DNA of 64,000 bases from Haberlea rhodopensis (Eukaryota > Streptophyta > Magnoliopsida > Lamiales > Gesneriaceae). The stretch is taken from NCBI GenBank assembly GCA_907163345.1, contig CAJQUN010000407.1, positions 186,001 through 250,000 on the forward strand, given 5' to 3'. The notes under the pieces were generated by a model, which searched no databases, was not told where the DNA came from, and saw only the letters and a program-made list of their open reading frames with translations. Positions 22,446 through 32,646 of the stretch are shown here, one piece after another; the stretch's first letter is position 1; every line of letters begins with the position of its first letter. Both the position numbers and the translations under genes were made by a program.

Positions 22446-25002
22446 TGTGATGACCTGAGATTAGGGATGTTAATCCCGGAGTGTTAATAACCCCTAAAGT
22501 GGTTTTACGTGGCAATTGGAGTTTAATCGAGGTGTTGGGCCCTCCGGGCTCGTCTATTTGAGTAATTGGGATCGTTGGATCCCGAGGTTGAGATCGTATT
22601 CTCATTTCGGTGAAAACCTGTGAGTTGGGTTTTTAGTGTGACTCGGAATCTCGGGTGCTGGGTGTGGGCACCAGTAGGGGGTTTTTGAGTTAGAGAGAGA
22701 GTTTTTGAAAACAGACGATTTTTAATGAATCATGATGTATTTGTGGGGATATTAGTATTTCGGGGTATTTTTGCTATAAATACCAGTTGAACCCGAGATT
22801 TTTATTATCGGAACCATTTTTCCCCCTTTCTTCCCTCTCTCCTCCCGCGCGCACACCCGATCCCCTTTGACCCCCGCGCATAAAAGTCGTCGGCCAGCCG
22901 CCGTCCGGCCGCCGTTCGGCGCGTGCCACCCGCCGTTGGAATCGTCTCTTCCAGGCGCTTCTATACATACCAACAATTTGAAGTTTGGTCGAGAATCGAG
23001 CTCGGATTTGCCAGAAAAGCGTAGGGTTCGAAAACTGGATTTCATCCGATTTTTGGGACGCGATTTTGGTATGTTTTTGGTACGATTTTTCTGATGTTTT
23101 TGGGGCGTTTTTAAGCTGGTTTTGAGTCGATTATTTCAGACTTTTTGGTTCGAAAATATTGGTTAAATTTGGTTCGAATTTCAGCTCGATTTCGTGAGTT
23201 AGGGTTCGAATTTTGGGGATTTTTGACAAGGAGTGATGATTCTTGTTATGGATTGATTAATTCATGTTGTTGATGCATTATGATGCTTGATTGTGTTCGA
23301 ATTTGAGGAATTGAATTCGAAATTAGGGCTTTGACTTCGAATTTTGGGGGTTTGGCATGTGAGGCGATTATTGTTGTTGTTAATTGATTAATTCATGTGT
23401 TAGATGAATTATGGTGATTATTTGGGTCTGATTTGTGTTGGTTGGGTTCGAATTATTGAAGGTGTTCTCGAGCAATTTTTCGATATGTTGCATTCGTTTT
23501 CCTTCCCTGCATGTACCCTGCCCCGGGTCTTTTAGATGTTTAATTGTCGTGTGTCGACAATATTTTGAGGGTTATGGATGTGCTTGAGCATGGGTTGCAT
23601 GTTCGTAAATAATTGTGAATTATTTATCGTGTTAGCACATCGTTCCTCAGGGCATGGAACTCGAGCAAGGTTTGGCTCGGACTTCGAGGATTTAAGGTAC
23701 GTTTAGCGTACGAGCATAGTTTAAATGATGTTTTACAAGTATGATGCATGATCTAAAATACATAAAATGCTTTACTATGATGGTACCGGGACTTGATTAC
23801 GTTATGTTGATTCACATGGTGAAATGCTTAGTGCCGCTATGAAGCGAGCAAATGATGGGGTGTGGTTGCTACGGAGCAAACACCGATAGTATGATGCTAC
23901 TTGAAGTAAGAAATGAAAAAGGTGGTATTTTATAGATATCTAGGATATCTGTATTTTATTCCCTATTGGTAATGAATAAGAACAGAGACGTAGTTAATCA
24001 GAGAAGTGATTAACTAGTATCGGAAGTTAAGGAAATCTCAATGTAATATCTAGAATTATGATAATTGCTAGATAAAGAAAGATGTTATGAAATGTTGTTA
24101 AATTGAAACTGGCTAGGGTTAACCAATATGATGATTAACTGCATATTCAGGATTTGATGATTTATCTGTTTTGAGAACAGGATTATTACAGGGGTACGCT
24201 ATGATGAGGATGATACCACCCAGGAAGTATCACATATGTTCCACAATATTTACATTTTCGTAAATTATGTATTATGTCATTATGATTTGGAATTGGTATG
24301 CTCACCCCATTGGGGGCTGTCTCTGTTGGGGCAGGTGAACAGGTACATCGATGGCTTTGGAGATGAGCTCGAGCTGTTGATTGGATGTACTCCCAGGATC
24401 GTGGTACCAGGGCTTGATGGAGCACGGTATCGTATAGAGTACTTATATACCCATGAGGGTTATATACATATTCATGATGCTCGCATGTGAGCAAGATTAC
24501 TTGTATATGCGTTGTATATAAAGGCATGAGCCTTTCTCTCTTTCATTCTATGTTGCATGCAATTAGAGGTAGAATTGCTAAATGATATGAGAGTCATTGG
24601 TGTATTGTGGGTGTTGAAACTCACTTTTGTTGTCATATGTGTGGTGTCTTCCCTGGCTGGGAATTTACTTGATATTGCTGTTTTCTGATGAGTTTTATGT
24701 CTTCCCTGGCCGGGAATTATGTTATGCGTTGTGTTTTTATTTCGGGATAGCTCTATTTATGGGGAGACTCTGCCCAAATTTTTATAAAAGTCCACAATCT
24801 AAAAAGTGGTGTATTGGGCGAACCCTATGAGTCTGTTGTTGTTAGGAGGATGAGCTTATAACACTGTATGTTAAAGAAAACTTTGTAATTGCCATTCAAT
24901 GGTAAAGTATCATCCGAGTTTCCCGAATAATTTTATTGAAAGCATGTGCCACACATAATGATTAATACACTAATCAAGGGTTAAGTATATGGGGTCCTTA
25001 CA
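22446..25002 (+). repeat. 3' LTR of element E
   Basis: Near-identical to 15981-18538 and carries the same promoter and hairpins (TATA box 22775, GTACG hairpin 23698-23712). It is followed by the target duplication GAACA (25003-25007), then element G resumes. Confidence 0.92.
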
Positions 25003-25448
25003 GAACATCTACGTTCAAAGGAAGATATAAACAAAGTGCAAGGACCCAGGTATGTTTACTATCTCTTGCACTATTGGCGCAACACGACATGAGAAAGCCA
25101 GGCTAGATTTAGGGGCATCTATAAATGTCATGCCTTATTCCATATATGCTTCATTAATCTAGGACCTTTGAGAAAAATTGGGGTGATTATTCAATTAGCT
25201 GATAGGTCCACAATCTGTCCTAGAGGGATAGTAGAGGATGTACTTGTGCATATAATGAATTGGTTTTCCCCACTGATTTCTATGTCTTAGACATGGAAAA
25301 TAGTGACATATCTAGCCCCATCTTATTAGGAAGACCATTCTTGAAAACGTCAAAATCAGTCATAGATGTAAATAATAGCACATTAACAATGGAGTTTCAT
25401 GGTGAGATTGTGAAATTCAATATCTACAAATCCATTAAAACTCATTAG
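25003..25448 (+). pseudogene. Element G Athila-type aspartic protease
   Basis: An aspartic protease of the Athila/Tat kind, which would process Gag-Pol. The catalytic motif reads DLGASINVMP, with the Asp codon at 25106; DLG instead of DTG is usual in this lineage. It is preceded by FTISCTIG and followed by a LADRS block, FYVLDME (about 25278) and LLGRPFLKTS (about 25326), the conserved C-terminal part. The frame is lost after SIYAS through a TAG near 25160 and a shift, and the last part reads openly to 25446. The order and spacing fit one original domain. Confidence 0.8.
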
Positions 25449-25735
25449 CATTCTAGTTATGCTATTAATATCAATGACAAACTTTGAAGGCCTTGTGGAT
25501 AAAGGAGGTACGGATTCAAGTATTATTCATAATTTTCATACTATTGCTGCTTTATCTACTCATGATACTGCTTATTGTCTATCTTCTCACATGCAGGATC
25601 CTACTGTTGAAAGGAAGTACTCTATTGATCAGCAAAGTAGCCACCAAAAGATGGAGGAGGAAGAAAGAATGAAAGAGACCTCTCAAAGAAGGGTAAAGCG
25701 AACAAACCAAAATTCTGAGGAGTAAAAAAGATATT
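25449..25735 (+). other. Short frame after the element G protease, unrecognised
   Basis: A frame of 88 codons (25459-25725) starts just after the protease stop. It is Ser, Glu and Lys rich with a very charged C-terminus. In complete Athila elements RT begins soon after protease, but no RT motif is visible here. It may be residual pol linker or the end of a fused frame after a large deletion. No function can be assigned. Confidence 0.3.
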
Positions 25736-27130
25736 TAGGTGGAGAAGGAAGGATAGAGAGGCATCGCATAACCCACCTTGATTCATGGACTGGCGTTGGG
25801 CCACGGACGTTAAACAGAGGCGTTGTTTGGGAGGCAACCCAATGGGAGTTAGTTTCTCTTTCTTTCTTTTTTTTTTTATTGCTTTCTTAGTTAACTTTTC
25901 TCTTTCCTTACAATTTTTCCTTACATTAGGGACAATGTAAGATTTAAGTATGGGGGAGGGATTAGTATTGTGTTATTGCTTTCTTATTACAAAAATACAA
26001 AAAATTTGAAAAAATTTGAGCTCATAGTTAGTAATGAACGTATGCTTAGAATCACTAGCTCATTATGAAACCTAATTGATGGCATGCATGTTTTTGAATA
26101 TAGGTCAATTATTAACCCTGGAACACTTTAAACTCTAATGCAAATTGTGATTTGACATAGTAGTTGAATATATTGAGTACGAATATGTCATGACTTGTGA
26201 AGTGTGCATAGCTATGTGAAGATTGTGTGAATTTTATGATAGTCTTAGGAAGTCTCTGATACATGCTAGAACTTAACTACATGCTCTTTGAGGCGTATGT
26301 CTAGACTACTTGCGAACATGAAAGTGATATAGGCGATCTTTGATGCGTTTGAGCCTTTCAAGCCTACATGTAAAAAAATCAATCACTAGTACCTTTTTGA
26401 GCTTTAATATAAAAGAATGGTTGTGCTTTAAGCATACAAACAACCACCATTCAACATTCTTTGAATAGCTTATCATCCTTCCCTAGGGAGCCTAAATATT
26501 ATTTTAATCCATACATTTGAAGGGAGTATGATGTGTTTCATTCACATACACTTATGTATTCATTGATCCATATGTTTCGAGCTTCATTGTCAAAAGAATG
26601 AAATGCATGAAAGAAAAGGGATACCGTGAGAAAATATGACTCCAAGGGGAGCCAATGCACAAAAGAATAAGGTTTGAAGAAACAAATCATGCAAGAAGAG
26701 AAGTTTATGTTGTGCATATCATCATACTATCTTGCTTGATACATCCTTCCCTTTCTTTCATAAGCCAACACCTAGGCCAAGCTACAAGCTAATTAAGACC
26801 TACTTGATTCATATTTGCAAGTGGCTAAGATAGTGGAGAAGAGTGTGCAAGTGAGCTTATACTTGTGTGAGTGTATGACTTGAGCTATTGTGGGTTTGCA
26901 ATTATTTACATGACATTTGTTTATGACCACACACGCACGTTCACTGCTTTGTTGGGTATGAAATGCCTAGGGATTGAACTTGTTCCACTGTTAACCTTTC
27001 ACCATCTCTCATTATTATGCATATTTATAATTGTTGAGGCATTAAAGTGAGGACAAGATAGTTAGTTATGATACTATGAGCCAACAAAAAGATTATAGTT
27101 TTGTCTGATTTACTCGAGGTCGAGTAAAGA
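25736..27130 (+). other. Element G 3' non-coding region with internal PPT-like copy
   Basis: Contains the Athila-type block with GACGTTAAACAGAGGCG and GGGAGGCAACCCAA (25806-25845), then a PPT-like TTAAGTATGGGGGAGGG at 25944-25960, then about 1.2 kb of AT-rich non-coding DNA. The same region is present inverted in array D (about 45853-47250 and 49876-51280). No gene is seen. Confidence 0.7.
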
Positions 27131-27147
27131 TTAAGTATGGGGGAGTT
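27131..27147 (+). promoter_or_regulatory. Polypurine tract of element G
   Basis: TTAAGTATGGGGGAGTT abuts the LTR start TGATGTGACTAG at 27148. Confidence 0.8.
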
Positions 27148-27482
27148 TGATGTGACTAGAAATAGACACATCTATTGTGCTTAATTGTCTACGATTTGGT
27201 ATATTTGATGGATAAATTGATATGTATGCTACCTAATCGTATATTTGTGTAATATAGGTGGAATCAAAAAAATCAAGATAACAAGGGAGAATAAGGCTAA
27301 AGGGATGCATTGGAGTTGATAAGGATCCAAATAGATCAAGGAAAGTGCATAAAAAGAGTCAACAAAGATTAAGACTCGGCAATCGGTCGGCATATATCAA
27401 TGATCGATCACCGAGACAAGCTGGAAAAGACCCTGAAAACAGAATACATCACCGATCGATCGGTAAAAGTCGTGATTGATCG
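27148..27482 (+). repeat. 3' LTR fragment of element G
   Basis: The first about 130 bases match the start of array D LTRs. The rest diverges, then carries CGATCGATCG-type palindromes (27401, 27453, 27473) before Copia sequence begins at about 27483. The 3' portion of the LTR is missing. Confidence 0.7.
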
Positions 27483-28054
27483 CCACATACCCATAACCCG
27501 AACTCATTTAGATAGTCATGAAACTCTTGGCTTAAGTATTCACCTCCTCAATCTGATCGGAGGATTTTGATACTTTTGCCAAGATGGTTTTGTACTTAAT
27601 TCTTGAAATCCTTGAACTTTTCAAAGGTTTCATATTTATGTTTCATTAGGTACACATACCCATATCTAGTGAAGTCATTAGTAAATGTAATGAAGTATTG
27701 AAAACCACATCTAGCCAGCGTGCTTATTGGGCCACATACATCACTATCTATGAGACTCGGTAAATCATTTGCCCTTTCAACATATCCCTTGAAAGGGGCT
27801 TTAGTTATCTTGCCCATTAAACAAGTTTCACATGTTTCATATGATTCAAAATCAAATGAATCTAAAACTCCATCCTTATGAAGTTTTGATATGCGATTCT
27901 CGTTTATATGGCCCAAGCGACAATGCGAGAGATAAGTTGGATAAGAATCATTAGACTTAATCCTCTTAGTATTAATGTTATAGATAGGCATATCAAGATT
28001 TAGAACATAAAGACCGTTAATCAATTTTGCACTAGCATAAAACATCTCATTCAA
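27483..28054 (-). pseudogene. pol: Copia integrase N-terminal part
   Basis: Contains the GAG-pre-integrase zinc region (HCRLGHINE with the Cys pair CETCLMGK) and the start of the integrase core: the first Asp in SDVCGP and the FTNDFTRYGYVYLM block, where the family usually has Asp-Asp. The open frame runs 27596-28054. Beyond 27596 the LRSD segment that carries the second core Asp is still recognisable but disrupted by a short insertion, followed by a SQEFHDYL segment, after which the homology ends at about 27483. The catalytic Glu and all of RT are missing. Confidence 0.8.
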
Positions 28055-28301
28055 ATAAATGGAGCAACATTTGTCCTTTATAATAAATGAAAAATCATCT
28101 TGTCTAAACGAGAAATTGAAATGATGTTTCTAGTAATCGATGGCACAAAATAACAGTCTTGTAAATCTAAAAATAAACCAGAAGGCAAAGTCAACGAATA
28201 ATCTCCTATACTGATGCAGCAACTTTTGCTCCATTTCCCACTCTTAGGTCAACTTTGCCTTTTGCCAACCTTCTACTCCTTTTGGGTTCCTGCACATTAA
28301 C

Positions 28302-28520
28302 TCAAATGTGAGAACGACATCCAGTATCTAATACACATGATGAAGACTCAGATAGATTGACTTCTATAACAAAAATACCTGAAGTAGAAGTCACACTTCC
28401 CTTCGTCTTCTTAAGATCTTCCAGGTATAACTTGCAGTTTCTCTTCCAATGTCCGGTCTCACCGCAATGGAAGCAATTTACTTCCTTAGCCACTCCTCCC
28501 TTTGGCAAGTGTAGTAGCAC
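28302..28520 (-). pseudogene. gag: Copia nucleocapsid zinc knuckle and protease start
   Basis: The knuckle CFHCGETGHWKRNC has all four CCHC ligands. About 45 residues later the protease active-site segment LDTGCRSHI appears, a usual Copia form. The frame then ends and is not continuous with the integrase frame at 28054. About 50 residues of basic linker upstream (28521-28635) lie in another frame. Confidence 0.8.
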
Positions 28521-29234
28521 GAGGCTTAGACTTTACAGAGACTTTCTTGTATTTTCTAAAGCCCTTTGCTTTAGTCTTTCGCTTGCCCTTATTCACAATA
28601 AGAACATTTGTAGGCTTAGACTTCTTTGTGTTTGCCTAGTAAGTTTTCAACATACCAAGCAACTGTGGTAGAGTCTTCTCAATTTCAATCATATTGTAAT
28701 TCAGAACAAATTGACTATAGCTATCAGGCAAAGATTGCAAGATCACGTCGGTGGCCAACTCTTGGTCCAAAGGAAAACCCAGTTTCTCAAGATTATCTAT
28801 GTATCCAATCATTTTGAGTACATGAGTTCCAACAAGGCTTCCTTCTACCATTCTGCACTGAAATAACACTTTAGAGACGTTATACCTCTCTTGTCTAGCT
28901 TGTTGTTGGTAAAGTTGCTTCAGATGTTCAATCATATTGAACGCATCCATTTTCTCATGTTGCTTTTGAAGATCAAAGTTCATTATTGCAAGCACTAGGC
29001 ACCCAACATCAAGAGCGTCATTTTGATGTTTCTTGTACGCATCCCTTTCAGCCCTTACGGCCGTAGCAGGAGGTTCCTCAGTAGGTAAGGGTTCCTCTAG
29101 GAGATATCGTTTTTTCTCTTGTTTGAGGACAATCCTCAGATTCCTATACCAGTCTAGGAAATGTCCCATTCAAATTTGTCATTCTCAAGGACCGATCGCA
29201 AAGATAATGTACTAGTAACATTGTTTGATGCCAT
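28521..29234 (-). pseudogene. gag: Copia gag (UBN2-type), frame-shifted
   Basis: Capsid-like gag of a Copia element. The best start is an ATG at 29232-29234 that opens MASNNVTSTLSL, with the family-typical first residues. A one-base shift near 29165 moves the main body to the frame 28636-29169. That body contains the FLDWYRNLRIVLKQEKK block, the LQKQHEKMDAFNMI block and the LPDSYSQFVLNYNM block of plant Copia gag. A TAG at 28636-28638 ends the frame, and basic linker sequence continues beyond it. Confidence 0.8.
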
Positions 29235-29766
29235 GGATATCTACATAATAAATACGCAAAAAAAGTTTTATGATTTTAATCATTTAATAAGGTCTTATAT
29301 TAAATGAAACTCCCACTATTTAGTTAAAATCATCAACCCTCAAAACTATTAGTGGGCCAAGATCCATATTTCACCTAACCCTGAGTTAGCTTTAGCTAAT
29401 CACCCAAGACTCGCTTATTTAGGTAGACACCACTTTGTCAATTACATCATATGTAACTCTTGGATGGTTGGGAGAATAAAACTTTGTTCTAATTCATCTA
29501 ATGGATTATTACCCAACCCCATGCCTCTAGGTTCCCAATCCTATTGAGATAATGCTAGTTAAGTCGAACTCAATTTAAAGTCACACAGATATCACTTTTA
29601 TCATTTTGCGCCTTACTAAGATTGTTACGGTACTTGGCTTTGGCAAACCTGCACATGTTCAATCGAAGTCTTGACGAGTACTTTTAATTGGAAGGCATCT
29701 ATTTGACTTTGTATTATTAGAGGGATTTAAAGATCTCATGATTATTAATAATGAAAATATGTCATG

Positions 29767-29815
<49 letters not shown>

Positions 29816-30520
29816 GTATCCATCCATCAATTTTAAATATAAAATGTTAAACATGCATCACATACATCAACATAAAATAAATGTGACATGGTTATAGCTC
29901 GAACTACTGATTTTCTCAAGCCAGTGAGAAAATTTAATGGTCAACCTAAGGGTAACTTCTCCAAGTACCTCTTCGGTCTATATGTGAATGGCCTCCTCGT
30001 CTCGGCACCATAGTCCAACTTCATTGATCTCCATCAACAAAAGCTAAAACTATACTATATAACAATTATATGATATAGAGAAGACCTCGAGTTCAATTCA
30101 AGGGGATCATAGGGGATGGAATACATTCAGAAAAATAGAGAAGGCACGACACCCAGGCCCAAAATTACAATCATTCACAAAATTACAATCTAATTGGTCA
30201 TGGGTGTGGTCGCCTGCCTTGTGATCTTCGTCCGCCTGACTTTCGAACTACGGTCGCCTGCCTTGCTTGCTACGTTCGCCAGACTATCGAGCTACGGTCG
30301 CCCACCTTGCTAGGCTCAATCGCGCGCATACATATGTATCTTATACATAAATACACGTTAATATATCATATATATTTTATGATGGTTTCCACATACATAT
30401 CTAACATATCATATATTTTCTTACAGTTTCGAATACGCATGATTAGTTTCGAATAAGCATGATTACAAAGACTCAAAATCTGATAAAACAATTTATCACA
30501 TAACCCCGATATGAGCTTCG
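29235..30520 (-). repeat. Copia leader with simple and tandem repeats
   Basis: 1.3 kb of non-coding leader between gag and PBS. It contains a CA run of about 35 bases (29770-29804) passing into AT repeats, and a 44-base tandem repeat of about two and a half units (30208-30312) built on GGTCGCC[T/C][G/A]CCTTG. Nothing else is recognised. Confidence 0.7.
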
Positions 30521-30538
30521 AACCTGGCTCTGATACCA
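30521..30538 (-). other. Primer binding site of the Copia element
   Basis: The minus strand reads TGGTATCAGAGCCAGGTT one base from the LTR end, the Met-tRNA type. Confidence 0.9.
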
Positions 30539-30539
30539 C

Positions 30540-32079
30540 TGTAAGGAATCCGACGATCAAAGATCGCAGCGAAAATAACAAAATTTTGGATTCTCACCGA
30601 GGACCTATACGAAGTTATCATATCGGGTGTCTAGAGTTATACCTTTTTGTAGCGTGTTTGATGCAAAATCCTCGAAGATGAACGTCCATGAGTTGAGCAA
30701 AACTTCACAGCTTTGCCTCTATGGTATCCACACAATCGAATCGATAAAGATGTTGAAGTTATCGAGTTGCTAGACTCGATAACTCAACCAAAGAAAGGGA
30801 CGAAAGGTGACGGCTGCTGCTCGTTCTCAACGCAGCTTGTCAGTCGCTAGGTTTTGCTTCTTAGTTACTTCTAAATTAATGTATGTACCTTGCTTAACCT
30901 AATGCACATATATATATATACTAGTAAGATGGGCGGCTAACTTAATTAAGGTTTTTTGAAAGCCCTAAGCCCATTCCAATCAATTACCCGTATATATATA
31001 TATCTATAGCAAACTTATATATATATATATATCTAATATATATATGTTCGGCCCATTCCATAATAATATATATATATATATATATATATTATATGATTAC
31101 GACTCTTCCTAATCAACATAATTCATCCAACGAATTATATCTCCCTTTATCGATTTAATCTTTTGTGCGACCCATTAGGATCTTGCAACGTTGGCAGTGA
31201 AATAAAATCTAATTTTATGTCACAAGCAATGACCGGTATCTAGAAACACATCAAGGCTACCCAAGTTACAAGAATGCCATTGACTCGACATTACCTATGG
31301 CTTGTGATAATATTCACCATGTAACTTAATCCCTTTGTCCTATGTGTTTAGATTAAACACGAGTCATGGAATAAGTCATACTCGTATAGTTCGATCTTAT
31401 ATTTCTTGATCCCCAAGTAGACTAGAATAAACGAATTTTTTCTATCAAATATCGACTCATTCGAGCATGGCCATGCATTTTAGTCTCACTTGATCAATGG
31501 CCCAAACACTTCTCCTGTTATATAGGAGGGACAAATCCTATCTTGATCACTCAACATCCCTCTACATAATTCGTAGTATATCCAATGATTGTCTTTATAG
31601 TTTACCCTTTTAAAGGTAACGTTTGACAATATCAAGATACACAACTCCTTATGTTGGAATCTCTGGTGATCTCAAGTCTTAAGGATTACATACACTATTA
31701 TCACTATGAGAATTGCTTATGACATTCATATAACTATCCATATAGCATTCTTATGGTGGGTCTGTCCAGTACATAGTTCTCTAACATGTACCCATATGTT
31801 GATTCGACATCTCATATCCATGAACAAATTCATCAACCAATATACTAGTCTCAATGCATTATCATTATCCTAATTCATGATAATACTTGACTAAGGACAA
31901 TCTTTAAGAATAATACAATATTATTCTAAGGATATTAACACACATATATATATATATATATATTCATATTGCATAGATACTGGAATAATATATAATAATG
32001 AATTGCCTTTAATAAAATCATATTACATTGTATGTCAAAATCAATCATCTAGTGAGTTGTCTTAGGGCATATCCCAACA
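30540..32079 (-). repeat. 5' LTR of the Copia element
   Basis: About 1540 bases. On the minus strand it starts TGTTGGGATATGCCC and ends ATTCCTTACA. It contains several AT dinucleotide tracts (about 30910-31095 and 31940-31965). The start TGTTGGGATATGCC is common among plant Copia LTRs. Confidence 0.85.
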
Positions 32080-32646
32080 CCAAATACCTCTTTCCTTCAA
32101 GAAAAATGCATTATGCATAAACGAACTCCCAACTCGAACTATCTTTCGAAAATAAAAAATGAATCTCCACCGAAATGCATCCCTGAACCAACATATGTAT
32201 AATTAACTTATGAAAGTGCATTCATGCCACTCGCGTACCATTACACGAACCTTACTGATGTTGTATACTAAAATAATAGTACTCAATTACTCTATTGCGT
32301 CACTCTTGCGACGCTTCCTCATACGTATCACAATTAACTTGGAGCAATTATAGATCCACCACCAGTAATGCCCAAACAATTAACAAACTAACTGTATGCA
32401 ATCACCAATAATGATCATTGTACATCATTACCTCCCTAAGAGATACAACTAATATAGCGATGTCACCATACCAACTATATTCCACAATTTCGGTTACGGT
32501 TCACCATTGCATCCTCAATGCAGTAATAGCCAAACGAAAATAACGATAACCGATATCGTTATCAATTTCATTCGTAACCCCTATCACTCGTACCAGTGAA
32601 ATTAGATCAGTATACATGTCAATCGAGATCATTCTCATTGACACAC
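32080..32646. other. Unassigned AT-rich DNA left of a solo LTR
   Basis: No recognisable gene or repeat boundary. With 44033-44592 it forms one sequence that was contiguous before the solo LTR inserted. Its last five bases CACAC (32642-32646) are the target duplication. Confidence 0.5.

Larger units (their letters stand above)
15981..25002 (+). mobile_element. Element E: complete 9.0-kb LTR retrotransposon with no coding sequence
   Basis: The two LTRs (15981-18538 and 22446-25002, 2558 and 2557 bases) are flanked by the target duplication GAACA. A Met-type PBS follows the left LTR and a PPT precedes the right one. The 3.9-kb internal domain shows no gag, protease, RT, RNase H or integrase motif. 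Reading the two LTRs against each other I find about ten substitutions and three small indels, so insertion was recent. An element that lacks all proteins but moved recently must have used proteins from another element. The conserved motif before the PPT is the one seen in O, B and C, so a chromovirus is the likely helper. Confidence 0.9.
15608..27482 (+). mobile_element. Element G: Athila-like element, partial, with pol deleted
   Basis: This plus-strand Athila-type Ty3/gypsy relative is seen as a gag segment (15608-15980), then inserted element E, then protease (25003-25448), a long 3' non-coding region (25725-27130), a PPT (27131-27147) and the start of its 3' LTR (27148 to about 27482). 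Its 5' part lies left of element O, beyond the window. Protease runs almost directly into the 3' region containing the GGGAGGCAACCCAA block, so RT and integrase are missing. The LTR start TGATGTGACTAG and the PPT are shared with array D on the other strand. The 3' LTR is cut off by Copia sequence. Confidence 0.75.
27483..32079 (-). mobile_element. Truncated Copia retrotransposon
   Basis: A minus-strand Ty1/copia element: 5' LTR 30540-32079, PBS 30521-30538, long leader (29235-30520), gag, zinc knuckle, protease and the first part of integrase, which stops at about 27483. RT, RNase H and the 3' LTR are absent. In Copia elements integrase precedes RT, so the domain order fits. Every reading frame is interrupted. 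The truncation edge joins the LTR of element G without a visible 3' end, so no target duplication can be read; the outer bases at the LTR are CCAAA. Confidence 0.85.

Noticed and set aside
30521..30538. tRNA-like sequence TGGTATCAGAGCC at several places
   Set aside because: These are primer binding sites complementary to a tRNA 3' end next to LTRs. No tRNA body is present.
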